64,000 nt of DNA, taken from contig DAHYHI010000087.1 in assembly GCA_027391075.1 (NCBI GenBank), positions 1 to 64,000 of the forward strand. Reading direction: 5' to 3'. Below are positions 1 through 8,520 of the stretch, in pieces; the first letter of the stretch is position 1; each line of letters starts with the position of its first letter. Source of the DNA: JAJZAM01 sp027391075 (GTDB lineage Bacteria > Actinomycetota > Acidimicrobiia > Acidimicrobiales > Palsa-688). Position numbers and translations under genes: made by a program. The notes under the pieces are model-generated. The model saw only the letters and a program-made list of their open reading frames with translations. It was not told the DNA's origin and searched no databases.

Positions 1-368
1 CAAGTTCCGCGACTCCGTTTGCCCGGCGGCGAGTGGCCGGCGGGCAGCGGCACCCGTCACGTCCCGCTCGACAACGGCGACCGTCCGATCGTCGAGATTG
101 ACCTCCCGGCCATGGCGGCGATCTACCACGGCGCATGGCGCTCCCCGGACTCCACAGACCGCCCAGTCGTCTTCGGCTTCACCCTAACCTCCGGGCGGGC
201 CACCGTCGACACCTACAGGGCACTCACCGCCACCGGCCATCTTGGACCCGAGAGCCCTAGAACGCCTTCTTCGGCGCCTGCTACGCGGTCGTACGCGACC
301 GCGCTGGCAACGACGTCGACCTCATGAGCCCCATCCACCAGCACCGGCGCTTCACTCCCACGACCTGA
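1..368 (+). pseudogene. VOC (glyoxalase-fold) protein remnant, frameshifted and cut by the window edge
   Basis: The first frame, open from base 1 to about 260, reads like the middle of a glyoxalase/bleomycin-resistance (VOC) protein. It includes the stretch FGFTLTSGRATVDTYRALTA. The expected C-terminal part (AFFGACYAVVRD, GNDVDLMSPI) continues in a different frame from 261 to a TGA at 366-368. A stop at 258-260 in that second frame means it cannot be read through alone, so one base seems to be missing near 258-262. The conserved ending (YAVVRD.GN.V.LMSP) is typical of small VOC proteins. The start lies outside the window and the function is unknown. A sequencing error is an alternative to real decay. 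Confidence 0.6.
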
Positions 369-615
369 CCGTCCACACCAAGAGGACTTCCCTCTTGCGA
401 GGTCCCGGCTTGGTCGTTCTCTGGTAGGGAGGGGTGCCGGCTCGAGACTTCGCTCGACGCGAACCGTCCTACGCGGCGAGCCGTCACCGGTCGAGGTCTG
501 AAGGTGTGAGGTCGAGTGGCGCCACCGGGAGGCGGGCCGCGTTGCTGGCTTCTACGGCTCTCCAGCATTGAGATGCACTGATGGTAGGCCGGACTATCTG
601 CAGGCGTGCCCCCTG
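369..615. other. Intergenic stretch, no gene seen
   Basis: This 247-base gap separates the VOC remnant from the end of the MoaD-like gene. The open frames here have no recognisable protein features, and no clear terminator with a T-run is visible. Confidence 0.5.
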
Positions 616-912
616 TCAACCTCCCGCCATCGCTCCTACCAAGAAGAGCGCTTCGCGGCCCTCTGAGACCGCCGCAGGCAAGAGAGCGTCAACTGGCTCG
701 TGGGTGAGGTCCAAGTCGCAGGCGTAGAAGCGGATGAAGGGCCTGCGCTCCCCGCTGCGACGATCACGAAAACTACCGCGCAGCACCGGGTAACGCTCCT
801 CCAACGCGTCACATGCCCGTCCGAGCGTGACCGGCGCGCTGACGTCGAGCTCGACAACTCGCCCGCAGGACGCCAACATCTGCAAGTGGTACGGAAGCGC
901 AATTCGGATCAC
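616..912 (-). CDS. MoaD/ThiS-family ubiquitin-like small protein
   Basis: A 98-residue protein beginning VIRIALPYHLQ and ending in Gly-Gly (VGAMAGG). The C-terminal Gly-Gly is the hallmark of beta-grasp sulfur carriers and ubiquitin-like modifiers of the MoaD/ThiS family. The chosen GTG start at 912 overlaps the stop of the upstream beta-propeller gene by four bases (GTGA). A GGAGG lies 13 bases upstream, a rather long spacing. The family normally receives an activated C-terminus from an E1-like enzyme and passes on sulfur or is conjugated. No MoeB/ThiF-like gene or molybdopterin gene is nearby, so a role in molybdenum cofactor synthesis is not supported here. The tight coupling suggests it works with the propeller protein. 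Confidence 0.75.
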   Translation of the reverse strand: MIRIALPYHLQMLASCGRVVELDVSAPVTLGRACDALEERYPVLRGSFRDRRSGERRPFIRFYACDLDLTHEPVDALLPAAVSEGREALFLVGAMAGG

Positions 913-2024
913 GGCAAGGTCTGAACCTCCACCGACAACACGCGCGGTAGATCCCTGACGATCGGGCTCCACGAATCCCCGCCGTCGGATGAAGCGTACA
1001 CTTGGCCTCCCGTAGTGCCGAAATACACACCACAAGGATCCATCGCGTCCACCGCCATAGCCGAACGCAGCACGTTGACATAACAGTCCGACTGAGGCAG
1101 GCCACGCGTCAGCGGCTCCCATTCCCCGCCACCGCAGCGCGTCCGGTAGACGCGAAGCCTGGCGCCCGGCGGGTAATGCTCTGAGTCGCTGGCTATCGGC
1201 ACCACGTACACGGTGTCGGGCTCGTGGCTGTGCACCGCGAGCGCGAAACCGAAGTCGGTGGGGAGATCGCCGCTAATCTCTCTCCACGAACCGCCGGCGT
1301 CGTCGCTTCGCATGACATCCCAGTGTTTCTGCATGAAAAGGGTGTCGGGCTTCGCAGGGTGCCTGGCGATGCGATGCACGCAATGTCCTACCTCGGCGTC
1401 CTCGTCGGGGATGCCTCCCGAGCGAAGACCGCGGTTGGCCGCAAGCCATGTCGCTCCGGCGTCGGCAGAACGGAAAACACCCGCCGCCGAGATGGCCACG
1501 TGCAGGTTTTGCGGATTCGAAGGGTCGATCAGGATCGTATGGACGCACATTCCGCCCGCTCCCGGTTGCCATGAGGAGCCCGACGGGTGGCTCCGCAAAC
1601 CGGCGACCTCCTCCCAGGTCTCGCCAGAGTCGGTCGACTTGAACAGCGCTGCGTCTTCGACACCCGCGAAGACAGTGCCTGGATCGGTGTCCGAGGGCCT
1701 GAGCTGCCAGACACGCCGGAACTTCCAGGGTTGCAGCGTCCCATCGAAGTCCTGGTGGGAGCCACCCCCGTCGGCGTAGCGAAAGTCGTTGCCAGCCGGT
1801 CTCCACGATCTTCCACCGTCATCGGAGAGTTGTATTACCTGGCCGAACCATCCGAGGCTTTGCGAGGCGAAGAGCCTCGCCGGCTCGGCGGGCGAAGCGA
1901 CCACGTGGTAGACCTCCCAACCGCCAAAGAGCGGACCGGTCACCTCCCAGGTCTTACGCCGCCCGTCTGCGCTCAGTACAAAGGCGCCCTTCTGGGTGCC
2001 CACCAAGACTTGCACGCCAGTCAT
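909..2024 (-). CDS. Asp-box (BNR/sialidase-like) beta-propeller protein
   Basis: A 371-residue protein with at least five Asp-box motifs of the form S-x-D-x-G-x-(S/T)-W, near residues 67, 130, 186, 240 and 345 (for example STDSGETW and SDDAGGSW). These mark blades of a sialidase/VPS10-type beta-propeller. It has no signal peptide and no obvious FRIP-type sialidase motif, so it is probably cytoplasmic and not a true sialidase. The ATG at 2024 was preferred over the TTG at 2027 because GGGAGG lies about four bases upstream. Its stop overlaps the start of the MoaD-like gene, which implies translational coupling. Databases often name such proteins exo-alpha-sialidase; a binding or scaffold role is equally possible. 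Confidence 0.8.
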   Translation of the reverse strand: MTGVQVLVGTQKGAFVLSADGRRKTWEVTGPLFGGWEVYHVVASPAEPARLFASQSLGWFGQVIQLSDDGGRSWRPAGNDFRYADGGGSHQDFDGTLQPWKFRRVWQLRPSDTDPGTVFAGVEDAALFKSTDSGETWEEVAGLRSHPSGSSWQPGAGGMCVHTILIDPSNPQNLHVAISAAGVFRSADAGATWLAANRGLRSGGIPDEDAEVGHCVHRIARHPAKPDTLFMQKHWDVMRSDDAGGSWREISGDLPTDFGFALAVHSHEPDTVYVVPIASDSEHYPPGARLRVYRTRCGGGEWEPLTRGLPQSDCYVNVLRSAMAVDAMDPCGVYFGTTGGQVYASSDGGDSWSPIVRDLPRVLSVEVQTLP

Positions 2025-2060
2025 CAAACCTCCCTAACCTGAGCAGACTGGTCGAGACGG

Positions 2061-2501
2061 CTATGCGGTCGCCGGGTTGAAGTTGAACATCCAGCGGACA
2101 CCGAAACGATCGAGGCAGGTTCCCCAGGTAGCACCCCAGAACATCTCGGCCAGCGGAGCCCCTTCGGTCGAGCCTTCTGACAGGGCGTCGTAAAGCCGCC
2201 TCGTCTCTTCAAGGGTGTCGGGTTCCAAGTTGATCGTTGTGTTGTTGCCGATCCGTAGCTCGTGGCCCAACGACTCGAGCATGTCGGTTGCCATGATCAC
2301 ATGTCCGTCGAGGATCGGGAGCTCGACGTGCATCACCATCTGCCTCTCCTCCTCGGACAGCGAGGGGCCGCCCGCGTCGAATGCGACCTCGCCCATCCTT
2401 TGGACCTCTCCGATGTATTCGGTGCCGAAGACTCGACGGTAGAACTCGAAGGCCTCCTCTGCGTTACCTTTGAAATTCAGATAGGTGCTTACCCTAGCCA
2501 T
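2061..2501 (-). CDS. VOC-family protein, PhnB-like
   Basis: A 146-residue glyoxalase-fold protein. The N-terminus (YLNFKGNAEEAFEFYRRVFG) and the C-terminal segment FWGATWGTCLDRFGVRWMFN match the PhnB-like or 3-demethylubiquinone-9 methyltransferase-like branch of the VOC superfamily. The segment MVMHVELPILDGHVIMATD fits the central strands. The start has a good ribosome site (AGGGGAGGAGAGC before ATG). It lies between the beta-propeller and the MFS exporter on the same strand. The substrate cannot be read from the sequence. Despite the name of the branch, there is no phosphonate cluster here. Confidence 0.8.
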   Translation of the reverse strand: MARVSTYLNFKGNAEEAFEFYRRVFGTEYIGEVQRMGEVAFDAGGPSLSEEERQMVMHVELPILDGHVIMATDMLESLGHELRIGNNTTINLEPDTLEETRRLYDALSEGSTEGAPLAEMFWGATWGTCLDRFGVRWMFNFNPATA

Positions 2502-2568
2502 TGCTCTCCTCCCCTCTTAGCCCTGAGTCTACTCGCCAGGGCGCACGCGACAAAAGGGTTGCGCCTGA

Positions 2569-4053
2569 TCAGGCCGCTTCTAGAGCAAAGTCCGGTGGCG
2601 CAATGTGACTGCGGTTGGCACGCACGAGCACCAAGGCAGCTAGCGCTCCGACGCCAAGCAGGACGGCACTGACACTGAACGCCACGCCGTAGCCGTGGAC
2701 GACGGCCGTGGCCGTGGCCGCCGGGGTAGTTGCGTGGGACCGCAGGAAGCCGGCCGTCGCCGTAGCTGCGACAGTGTTCAGCAGTGCCGTACCTAGTGAA
2801 CCTCCGACCTGCTGGGTCGTGTTGACCAGCGCACTCGCCACCCCGGCGTCGCTTTCGTCGACGCCGATAAGTGCCGTGCTGCTCAGAGGGACGAACACGA
2901 GGCCCATGCCGAGGCTTATGACAAGGACCGGCGGAAGGACGTCGGCCACGTAGCCCGAGTGGACACCCACACGGGTGAACAAGATCAGCCCGGCGGTCGC
3001 CATCAACATTCCAGTGACCATCAAAGCTCTCGGCCCGACACGAGGTAGAAGTTGGGCCGCGACTGTGGCGCTGATGACGATACCCAAGGAGAAAGGCAGG
3101 AATGCAAAACCCGTCTTGAGCGCCGAGTACTGAAGCGTCCCCTGAAGATAGTAGGTGAGGAACAGAAACATTCCGAACAGTGCGAGCCCGGCCAGTAGCG
3201 ACGTCAGGTACGATCCTCCACGGTTACGATCGAGAACGACTCGCAGGGGCAGCAGGGGACGTTGCGAGCGCATCTCCACGACCACGAATGACCCGAGCAG
3301 AAGGGCGGCCCCTGCGAGAAGTAGCAGAGTGCCCGCCGACAGCCATCCTGTTGTCTCCGCCTGGGTGAAGGCGTAGACCAGTGCTACGAGCCCGAGAGTG
3401 GAAGTCACCGCACCAGGAAGGTCGTAGTGCCCTCGGCTCCTCTCGGTGCTGCTATCACGCACGACGTAGAGTGCTGCTGTGGCGGCGACGGCGGCGACGG
3501 GCACGTTGACGAGGAGGCACCATCTCCACGAGGCGTACTCGGTGAGCACTCCCCCGGCGATCAGCCCGATGGCGGCGCCTCCCCCAGAGATGGCACCGTA
3601 CACTCCGAACGCCCTGGCCCTCTCTCGTGCCTCGGTGAAGGTCACGGATATCAGCGAGAGCGCAGCCGGAGCCATCAGTGCTGCGAAAGCCCCTTGGAGC
3701 GCCCGTGCGGCGAAGAGCGCTGCGGAGTCAGGGGCAAAGCCGCCGAGGGCGGAAGCAGCCGCGAACCCGACCAGTCCGACGATGAACACCCGTTTACGGC
3801 CCAGGTAGTCCGCGACACGACCACCTAGAAGCAGGAGGCCGCCGAAGCTCAGGGTGTAGGCCGTAACCACCCATTGGCGGTTCGCAGTGGAGATATGCAG
3901 CGCATGCTGAGCGGAAGGCAAGGCTATGTTGACGATAGAGGCGTCGAGAACGATCATCAGTTGTGAGACAGCGATGATGGCCAAAGCCAGCCACCGTCTC
4001 GGGTCCTGCGCCGAATCGTCACGGGTCGCGTCGAGGCGCGTCGATAAAGTCAT
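2569..4053 (-). CDS. MFS drug exporter, DHA2 (EmrB/QacA) type
   Basis: A 494-residue, strongly hydrophobic protein. It carries the DHA2 signature near the first helix (LDASIVNIALPSAQ) and the loop motif GGRVADYLGRKR after helix 2, features of 14-helix proton-driven exporters. It lies 57 bases downstream of, and on the same strand as, a TetR regulator, the common arrangement for a repressor controlling its own pump. It probably exports toxic compounds or drugs from the cytoplasm, but the substrate is unknown. Length and motifs are normal for the family. Confidence 0.88.
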   Translation of the reverse strand: MTLSTRLDATRDDSAQDPRRWLALAIIAVSQLMIVLDASIVNIALPSAQHALHISTANRQWVVTAYTLSFGGLLLLGGRVADYLGRKRVFIVGLVGFAAASALGGFAPDSAALFAARALQGAFAALMAPAALSLISVTFTEARERARAFGVYGAISGGGAAIGLIAGGVLTEYASWRWCLLVNVPVAAVAATAALYVVRDSSTERSRGHYDLPGAVTSTLGLVALVYAFTQAETTGWLSAGTLLLLAGAALLLGSFVVVEMRSQRPLLPLRVVLDRNRGGSYLTSLLAGLALFGMFLFLTYYLQGTLQYSALKTGFAFLPFSLGIVISATVAAQLLPRVGPRALMVTGMLMATAGLILFTRVGVHSGYVADVLPPVLVISLGMGLVFVPLSSTALIGVDESDAGVASALVNTTQQVGGSLGTALLNTVAATATAGFLRSHATTPAATATAVVHGYGVAFSVSAVLLGVGALAALVLVRANRSHIAPPDFALEAA

Positions 4054-4110
4054 TCGATAACTCCAGGTGTCATATCGTTGGTGGTAGCGCCGCGGTTTGC
4101 GGCGAGCGGT

Positions 4111-4710
4111 CTACGCCTCGGCGGTCGAGGCGCGCAGGGTTGGAAGCAGGACGTCATCGACGATGTGGGCTAGGAAGGCATCGTCGGTTGGTTGGTCGCT
4201 CAGGATTACCCGCATGAGTAGCATCGCCGGTGCTATCTCGGTGAACACACCCGGGCTGGCGTTGGGAGGGATCTCTTGTCTTGCGATGGCCCGGCCGAGC
4301 AATGCTCCGGCGGCCGCCGCCTTGTCCTCGCCGAACTGCTCCCGAAGAAGCGATGCCAGCTCTGGGTCACCGCGGGCTGCCATTATCAAACCGACTAGCA
4401 AGGGCCCGTCCTTGCCAGTGAGGATGTCGCGTTGATCGCGAAGCCACGCCAGGAGATCTCCCCGGAGGCTTCCGGTGTTAGCATTGCCTCCGGGGATGGT
4501 GCAAGAACGGCTCCTGAGAGCCTCGACGACGAGCTCGGCCTTCCCCGGCCAGCGCCGATACAGGGTTGCCTTGCTTGCATGCGCCCGGGCTGCGAGGGAA
4601 TCCATGCTCATGCGCTCGTAGCCGACCTCGCCAATCAGGGCAAGGGCGACGTCGAGTATCTCGCGCTCGCGCTCTGCTCCCCTAGCCGACGAGGCTGTTG
4701 CTTGCTGCAT
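4111..4710 (-). CDS. TetR/AcrR-family transcriptional regulator
   Basis: A 199-residue protein with an N-terminal TetR helix-turn-helix at about residues 15-60 (ILDVALALIGEVGYERMSMD, then SKATLYRRWPGKAELV). The C-terminal ligand-binding half resembles the TetR_C_11/AcrR class. It is transcribed ahead of the MFS exporter and probably represses both genes until a ligand binds. A perfect 10-base palindrome sits just before its ATG, where a repressor would block its own expression. Confidence 0.88.
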   Translation of the reverse strand: MQQATASSARGAEREREILDVALALIGEVGYERMSMDSLAARAHASKATLYRRWPGKAELVVEALRSRSCTIPGGNANTGSLRGDLLAWLRDQRDILTGKDGPLLVGLIMAARGDPELASLLREQFGEDKAAAAGALLGRAIARQEIPPNASPGVFTEIAPAMLLMRVILSDQPTDDAFLAHIVDDVLLPTLRASTAEA

Positions 4711-4716
4711 GCCGCC

Positions 4717-4726
4717 ACAGTACTGT
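4717..4726. promoter_or_regulatory. Candidate TetR operator palindrome
   Basis: ACAGTACTGT is a perfect 10-base palindrome that ends six bases before the ATG of the TetR gene. TetR-family repressors usually bind short palindromes over their own promoter or ribosome site, so autorepression is plausible. The assignment rests on position and symmetry alone. Confidence 0.4.
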
Positions 4727-4943
4727 ACGGTTTCGTTCTACCGGCAGGAATTATTGGGGCAGAAGACTCTGACTTCGATGGCCCGGACTGCGAGCGTTGC
4801 CAGCGAGTTGGACACCGGGGACCCGGGGAACATGAGCATTTTCTCACCGGGGCGTCATCGAGGCGTCACCTACAGCGCCGACAGTGTCTGTATATCCCAT
4901 TACGAGCACGAGGATGCGTGCAGACACAGCAAGAGAGGTCACT

Positions 4944-5954
4944 GTGACAGAAACTTCGGACGTCCCCGCCAGCTTCGACGCAGCACTGTCGAACGTTGGG
5001 CGGCGGGCTTTGGTGACCGGGGCTGCGGGCTTCATCGGAAGCCACGTCTGTCGCACCTTGTTGCGCGGCGGTTGGACGGTGACAGGGATAGACGGCTTCA
5101 CGGACAGCTACGACCCGGTGGAAAAGCTGATGCGAGCGGCATCCCTCGCACGTCTCGCTGGAATGAAGTTAGCTGTTGGGAACCTTGCCGACATGGAGTT
5201 GGATACCCACCTAGATGGCGTCGAGGTCGTATTCCACCTTGCCGGGAGAGCAGGGGTGCGGGCTAGTTTCTCATCGGAGGCGCTCTACATGCGAGACAAT
5301 GTGGTCGCCACCGAGCGGCTACTGAGGGCCGCTCGCAGGGGCGGGGTCCGTCGTCTCATATACGCTTCTTCGTCGTCGGTTTACGGCGACGGCGAGGTGC
5401 CTTTTCACGAGGACGCTCCCCTGTCGCCAATCTCGCCCTACGGCAAGAGCAAACTCGAAGCGGAGCGAGTGTGCCTAGATACGGGCGGGCGAGACCTCGA
5501 GACCACGGCCCTGCGTTATTTCACCGTGTTCGGCCCTGGCCAGCGACCAGATATGGGCCTGAGACTGTTCGCCGAGGCTGCCCTGACAGGCGGACGGATC
5601 ACATTGCTCGGGGACGGAACCCAGCGTCGTGACTTCACCTACGTCACCGACGTCGTCAGCGCGACGGTCGCCGCAGCAGACAGTCCTGTCTCAGGGTTGG
5701 CGATCAACGTGGGGGGTGGATGCGCGGTTAGCATCGCAGAGGTACTGGACCTACTGGCACGCTTGACCGGTAGCCGATTACAGGTCGACCGCCAGCCCTT
5801 CGCCCGTGGCGACGTCAAGACGACCTCGGCCGATCTGGGCCGCGCCCAGCGGCTGCTCGGATTCACACCCCTCGTCCCGTTCGAAGTTGGCTACGAAAGG
5901 GAAGTTGCGTGGCTACGGGAACGTCTCGACCAAAAGGTGGGGGTGCCGGTATGA
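4944..5954 (+). CDS. NAD-dependent nucleotide-sugar epimerase/dehydratase (UDP-glucuronate 4-epimerase-like)
   Basis: An extended short-chain dehydrogenase of 336 residues. It has the Rossmann motif GAAGFIGSH, the active-site region YASSSSVYGD, and the catalytic YxxxK within SPYGKSKLEAE. These are the features of GalE-type sugar epimerases. The start GTG at 4944 follows an AGAGAGG about five bases upstream; an in-frame ATG at 4884 would add 20 residues. With the UDP-glucose dehydrogenase at the end of this gene run, UDP-glucuronate to UDP-galacturonate conversion is a reasonable guess. The exact sugar cannot be fixed from sequence. The next gene overlaps its stop by four bases. Confidence 0.82.
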   Translation: MTETSDVPASFDAALSNVGRRALVTGAAGFIGSHVCRTLLRGGWTVTGIDGFTDSYDPVEKLMRAASLARLAGMKLAVGNLADMELDTHLDGVEVVFHLAGRAGVRASFSSEALYMRDNVVATERLLRAARRGGVRRLIYASSSSVYGDGEVPFHEDAPLSPISPYGKSKLEAERVCLDTGGRDLETTALRYFTVFGPGQRPDMGLRLFAEAALTGGRITLLGDGTQRRDFTYVTDVVSATVAAADSPVSGLAINVGGGCAVSIAEVLDLLARLTGSRLQVDRQPFARGDVKTTSADLGRAQRLLGFTPLVPFEVGYEREVAWLRERLDQKVGVPV

Positions 5955-7147
5955 AGACGCCGGGATCCTTACAGCGTGTGCTGTTGTACTCTCACGATAC
6001 TTACGGCCTCGGGCACCTCCGGAGAAATCTTTCGATAGCACGGGAACTTCTGAACTTGGCCAAACCCCCACTGGTCGTTCTCGCCTCGGGTTCGCCGGCC
6101 ATATCTAGGGTCCCACTTCCAAACGGACTGGCCACAGCGATGCTGCCACCAGTAACGAAGACACCCCAAGGCGACTACCGCTCCCTCGAGAGCCCGCTCG
6201 ACATTTCCCTCGTCCGGCGCGCGCGTTCAGCCGTACTAGTCGACGTAGTGGCGCGCTGGAAGCCAGATGTCCTGCTAGTAGATCATTCCCCCCACGGGAT
6301 GAAGGGGGAGCTCATTCCGGTCTTCGACTACATAAGAAGTACCGGGCTCGCCACGAGACTGGTTCTCGGCCTGCGGGACATTCTCGATGAACCCAATAAG
6401 GTCATCGACTCTTGGACAGCCGAAGGTGTCTACTCGACCCTTGCGGGTATCTACGACTCGGTAATGGTTTACGGTCAACGCGACGTCTTCGACATCGGAG
6501 CGCTCTACAAGTTACCTATGGCGATAGCCGATCGCATGGAGTACTGCGGCTACGTTACGACTCCCCAGCCTGCGACGCCTCCACTACCGCCGTCTCTCAC
6601 AGACGTCAAGCGGTTCGTACTTGCCATGGTCGGAGGGGGAGGTGACGGAGTTCAGGTGCTGATCGATACGGCGGTAGCAGCTTCGTTCGCCGGCATCGCA
6701 TGCGTCTTGTGTACGGGTCCGCTCATGTCTCGCGCTGATCGTGAGCGCCTGGACCGCGCGACGGCACCGCTTGGTGATGTACACACGGTAGAACATCTGG
6801 CCGAACCAGCGGCTGTGGCAGCCAGGGCAGCTGCTGTGGTAACCCGCGGGGGCTACAACAGCCTCTGTGAGCTGATTGGCCTGGGCGTGCCCACAATCGT
6901 AGTCCCGCGACGAGCGCCGCGCTTAGAGCAGGTGCTGAGAGCTGAGGCCTTCGCCGAACGGGGCCTTGTGGAAGTGATAGACGACAGCACCGATCTTCGC
7001 TCGGCCCTACCGAGACTTCTGAGAAGCGCAACGCCGAACCGGAGTAGTTTCCGTCTAGACTTGAGAGGCGCGCCAAAAGCCGTCGCACACCTCAGCCGTC
7101 TTGTCAACTGCGAAGACGACACCTTGCTGGCAAGGATCCCGGCGTGA
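5951..7147 (+). CDS. Glycosyltransferase, MurG/GT28-like
   Basis: A 398-residue protein with a GT-B architecture. The N-terminal YSHDTYGLGHLRRN resembles the glycine-rich acceptor-site loop of GT28-type enzymes. The C-terminal half has a GGGGDG donor-site loop and the block VVTRGGYNSLCELIGLGVP, as in MurG and related nucleotide-sugar transferases. The ATG at 5951 overlaps the previous stop (ATGA). It probably adds a sugar during synthesis of the polysaccharide encoded here; donor and acceptor are unknown. It is not MurG itself, as there is no peptidoglycan cluster nearby. Confidence 0.78.
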   Translation: MKTPGSLQRVLLYSHDTYGLGHLRRNLSIARELLNLAKPPLVVLASGSPAISRVPLPNGLATAMLPPVTKTPQGDYRSLESPLDISLVRRARSAVLVDVVARWKPDVLLVDHSPHGMKGELIPVFDYIRSTGLATRLVLGLRDILDEPNKVIDSWTAEGVYSTLAGIYDSVMVYGQRDVFDIGALYKLPMAIADRMEYCGYVTTPQPATPPLPPSLTDVKRFVLAMVGGGGDGVQVLIDTAVAASFAGIACVLCTGPLMSRADRERLDRATAPLGDVHTVEHLAEPAAVAARAAAVVTRGGYNSLCELIGLGVPTIVVPRRAPRLEQVLRAEAFAERGLVEVIDDSTDLRSALPRLLRSATPNRSSFRLDLRGAPKAVAHLSRLVNCEDDTLLARIPA

Positions 7148-8520
7148 CGAGAAGTGCCCGTGACGCCGAGCAGATGTCACTTCGAAACTCCACAGGAACC
7201 GCGACGGTCTGCTACCTTACAAAGCGCTTCCCTCGACTATCTGAGACGTTCATTCTCGACGAGATCCTAGGACTGGAGTCCGAAGGGGTTCCCTTGCGGC
7301 TTTTCGCAATAGCCCACCCGGCGGAGCGCCACGTCCAAACGAGGGTAGCTAACGTAGTGAGTCCGGTCAAATACCTCCGCCGCGGAACGGGACGGGCAGC
7401 CGTGCTCAGTGACAATACCCGCTTCGTGTTCGCCCACATCGCCCTCCTACTTCGCCACCCGTTGCGATGGCTTGCGGTCGTCGGACACGTGGTCATATCG
7501 CGGAGGCACCGCTCGACGCTACGCCACCTCCTCGAGGCGGGGCTCATGGCGAAAGAGATGGACCGCGTCGGTGCCACGCACATCCACGCAGCATTCGCTC
7601 ACGGACCAGCGACCATCGCGCACTTCGTGTCCATGCTCACTGGACGGACGTTCTCCTTCGCTGCGCACGCCAAGGACCTATACCTTTCGAGCCCGGACAT
7701 CCTCACTGTAAAGGCCTCTGCTGCCGAGTTCGTTCTTGTCTGCTCGCACAGCGCTTCCGACGAGTTGCGACGGATAGTCCACTCCCAGCAGCCCCCGGAC
7801 TTCGAAGGTCGACGCCCTAACATCGTGTACGCGCCGCACGGCGTAGATACAACCCGTTTCCAGCCCGCAGGCAACGCGCTGCGCGACGAAGCATCCCGGC
7901 CGAGGCGCCTTCGAATCCTCGCCGTCGGGCGCCTCGTGCCCAAGAAGGGCTACTCGACTCTATTGGAGGCTCTAAGAATCCTTCGGGACCAGGGGGAGGA
8001 CTTCGAGTGTCGGGTCGTGGGTGGTGGCGATCTACGAGACTGCCTTGTAGCGCAAGCGTCTGTCTTGGAGCTGAGTTCCCACGTGAGCTTCATGGGTTCC
8101 CTCACCCAAGACCAGATCATCGCGGAGTACCACCAAGCCGACGTTTTCGTGCAAGCAAGCGTGATCACCTCTGACGGTGATCGCGACGGCATACCGAACG
8201 TCGTCCTCGAAGCCATGGCCAGCGGACTTGCCGTGGTGGCGTCCTCGGTAGCAGGCATACCCGAGGTGATCGACCACCGAACGACAGGGCTACTAGTGCC
8301 TCCAGCAGACCCCGCTGCACTCGCCGAGGCGATAAGAGAACTAGCCGCCGATCCCGAAACCCGAGCCCGGCTCTCCTCGGCAGCTCGACGCTACGTGGCG
8401 GCGCACTTGGCGAAGCAGAGCTGCATTGCCCCCATCGCCGAAATCCTACGCCCCAGCCTTTACGCCGGAGGATCTCGACTAGCTTCCGCTCACCCCGCAC
8501 CGTCAGGATCAAAAGCGTGA
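7144..8520 (+). CDS. Glycosyltransferase family 4, WcaL-like
   Basis: A 458-residue GT-B transferase. The N-terminal part (CYLTKRFPRLSETFILDEIL) matches the colanic-acid/exopolysaccharide GT4 branch. The C-terminal donor domain contains AVGRLVPKKGYSTLLEAL and an E-x7-E type block (EAMASGLAVVASSVAGIPE). The GTG start overlaps the previous stop by four bases. It should act at the cytoplasmic face of the membrane, extending a lipid-linked oligosaccharide. Its sugar specificity is unknown. Confidence 0.85.
   Translation: MTRSARDAEQMSLRNSTGTATVCYLTKRFPRLSETFILDEILGLESEGVPLRLFAIAHPAERHVQTRVANVVSPVKYLRRGTGRAAVLSDNTRFVFAHIALLLRHPLRWLAVVGHVVISRRHRSTLRHLLEAGLMAKEMDRVGATHIHAAFAHGPATIAHFVSMLTGRTFSFAAHAKDLYLSSPDILTVKASAAEFVLVCSHSASDELRRIVHSQQPPDFEGRRPNIVYAPHGVDTTRFQPAGNALRDEASRPRRLRILAVGRLVPKKGYSTLLEALRILRDQGEDFECRVVGGGDLRDCLVAQASVLELSSHVSFMGSLTQDQIIAEYHQADVFVQASVITSDGDRDGIPNVVLEAMASGLAVVASSVAGIPEVIDHRTTGLLVPPADPAALAEAIRELAADPETRARLSSAARRYVAAHLAKQSCIAPIAEILRPSLYAGGSRLASAHPAPSGSKA

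Noticed and set aside
616..912. Molybdopterin synthase small subunit
   Set aside because: The fold and Gly-Gly end fit, but no moaE, moeB or other molybdenum cofactor genes lie near and the partner is a propeller protein.
909..2024. True sialidase
   Set aside because: Asp-boxes are present, but no signal peptide and no clear catalytic Arg triad or FRIP motif was found, so only the propeller fold is supported.
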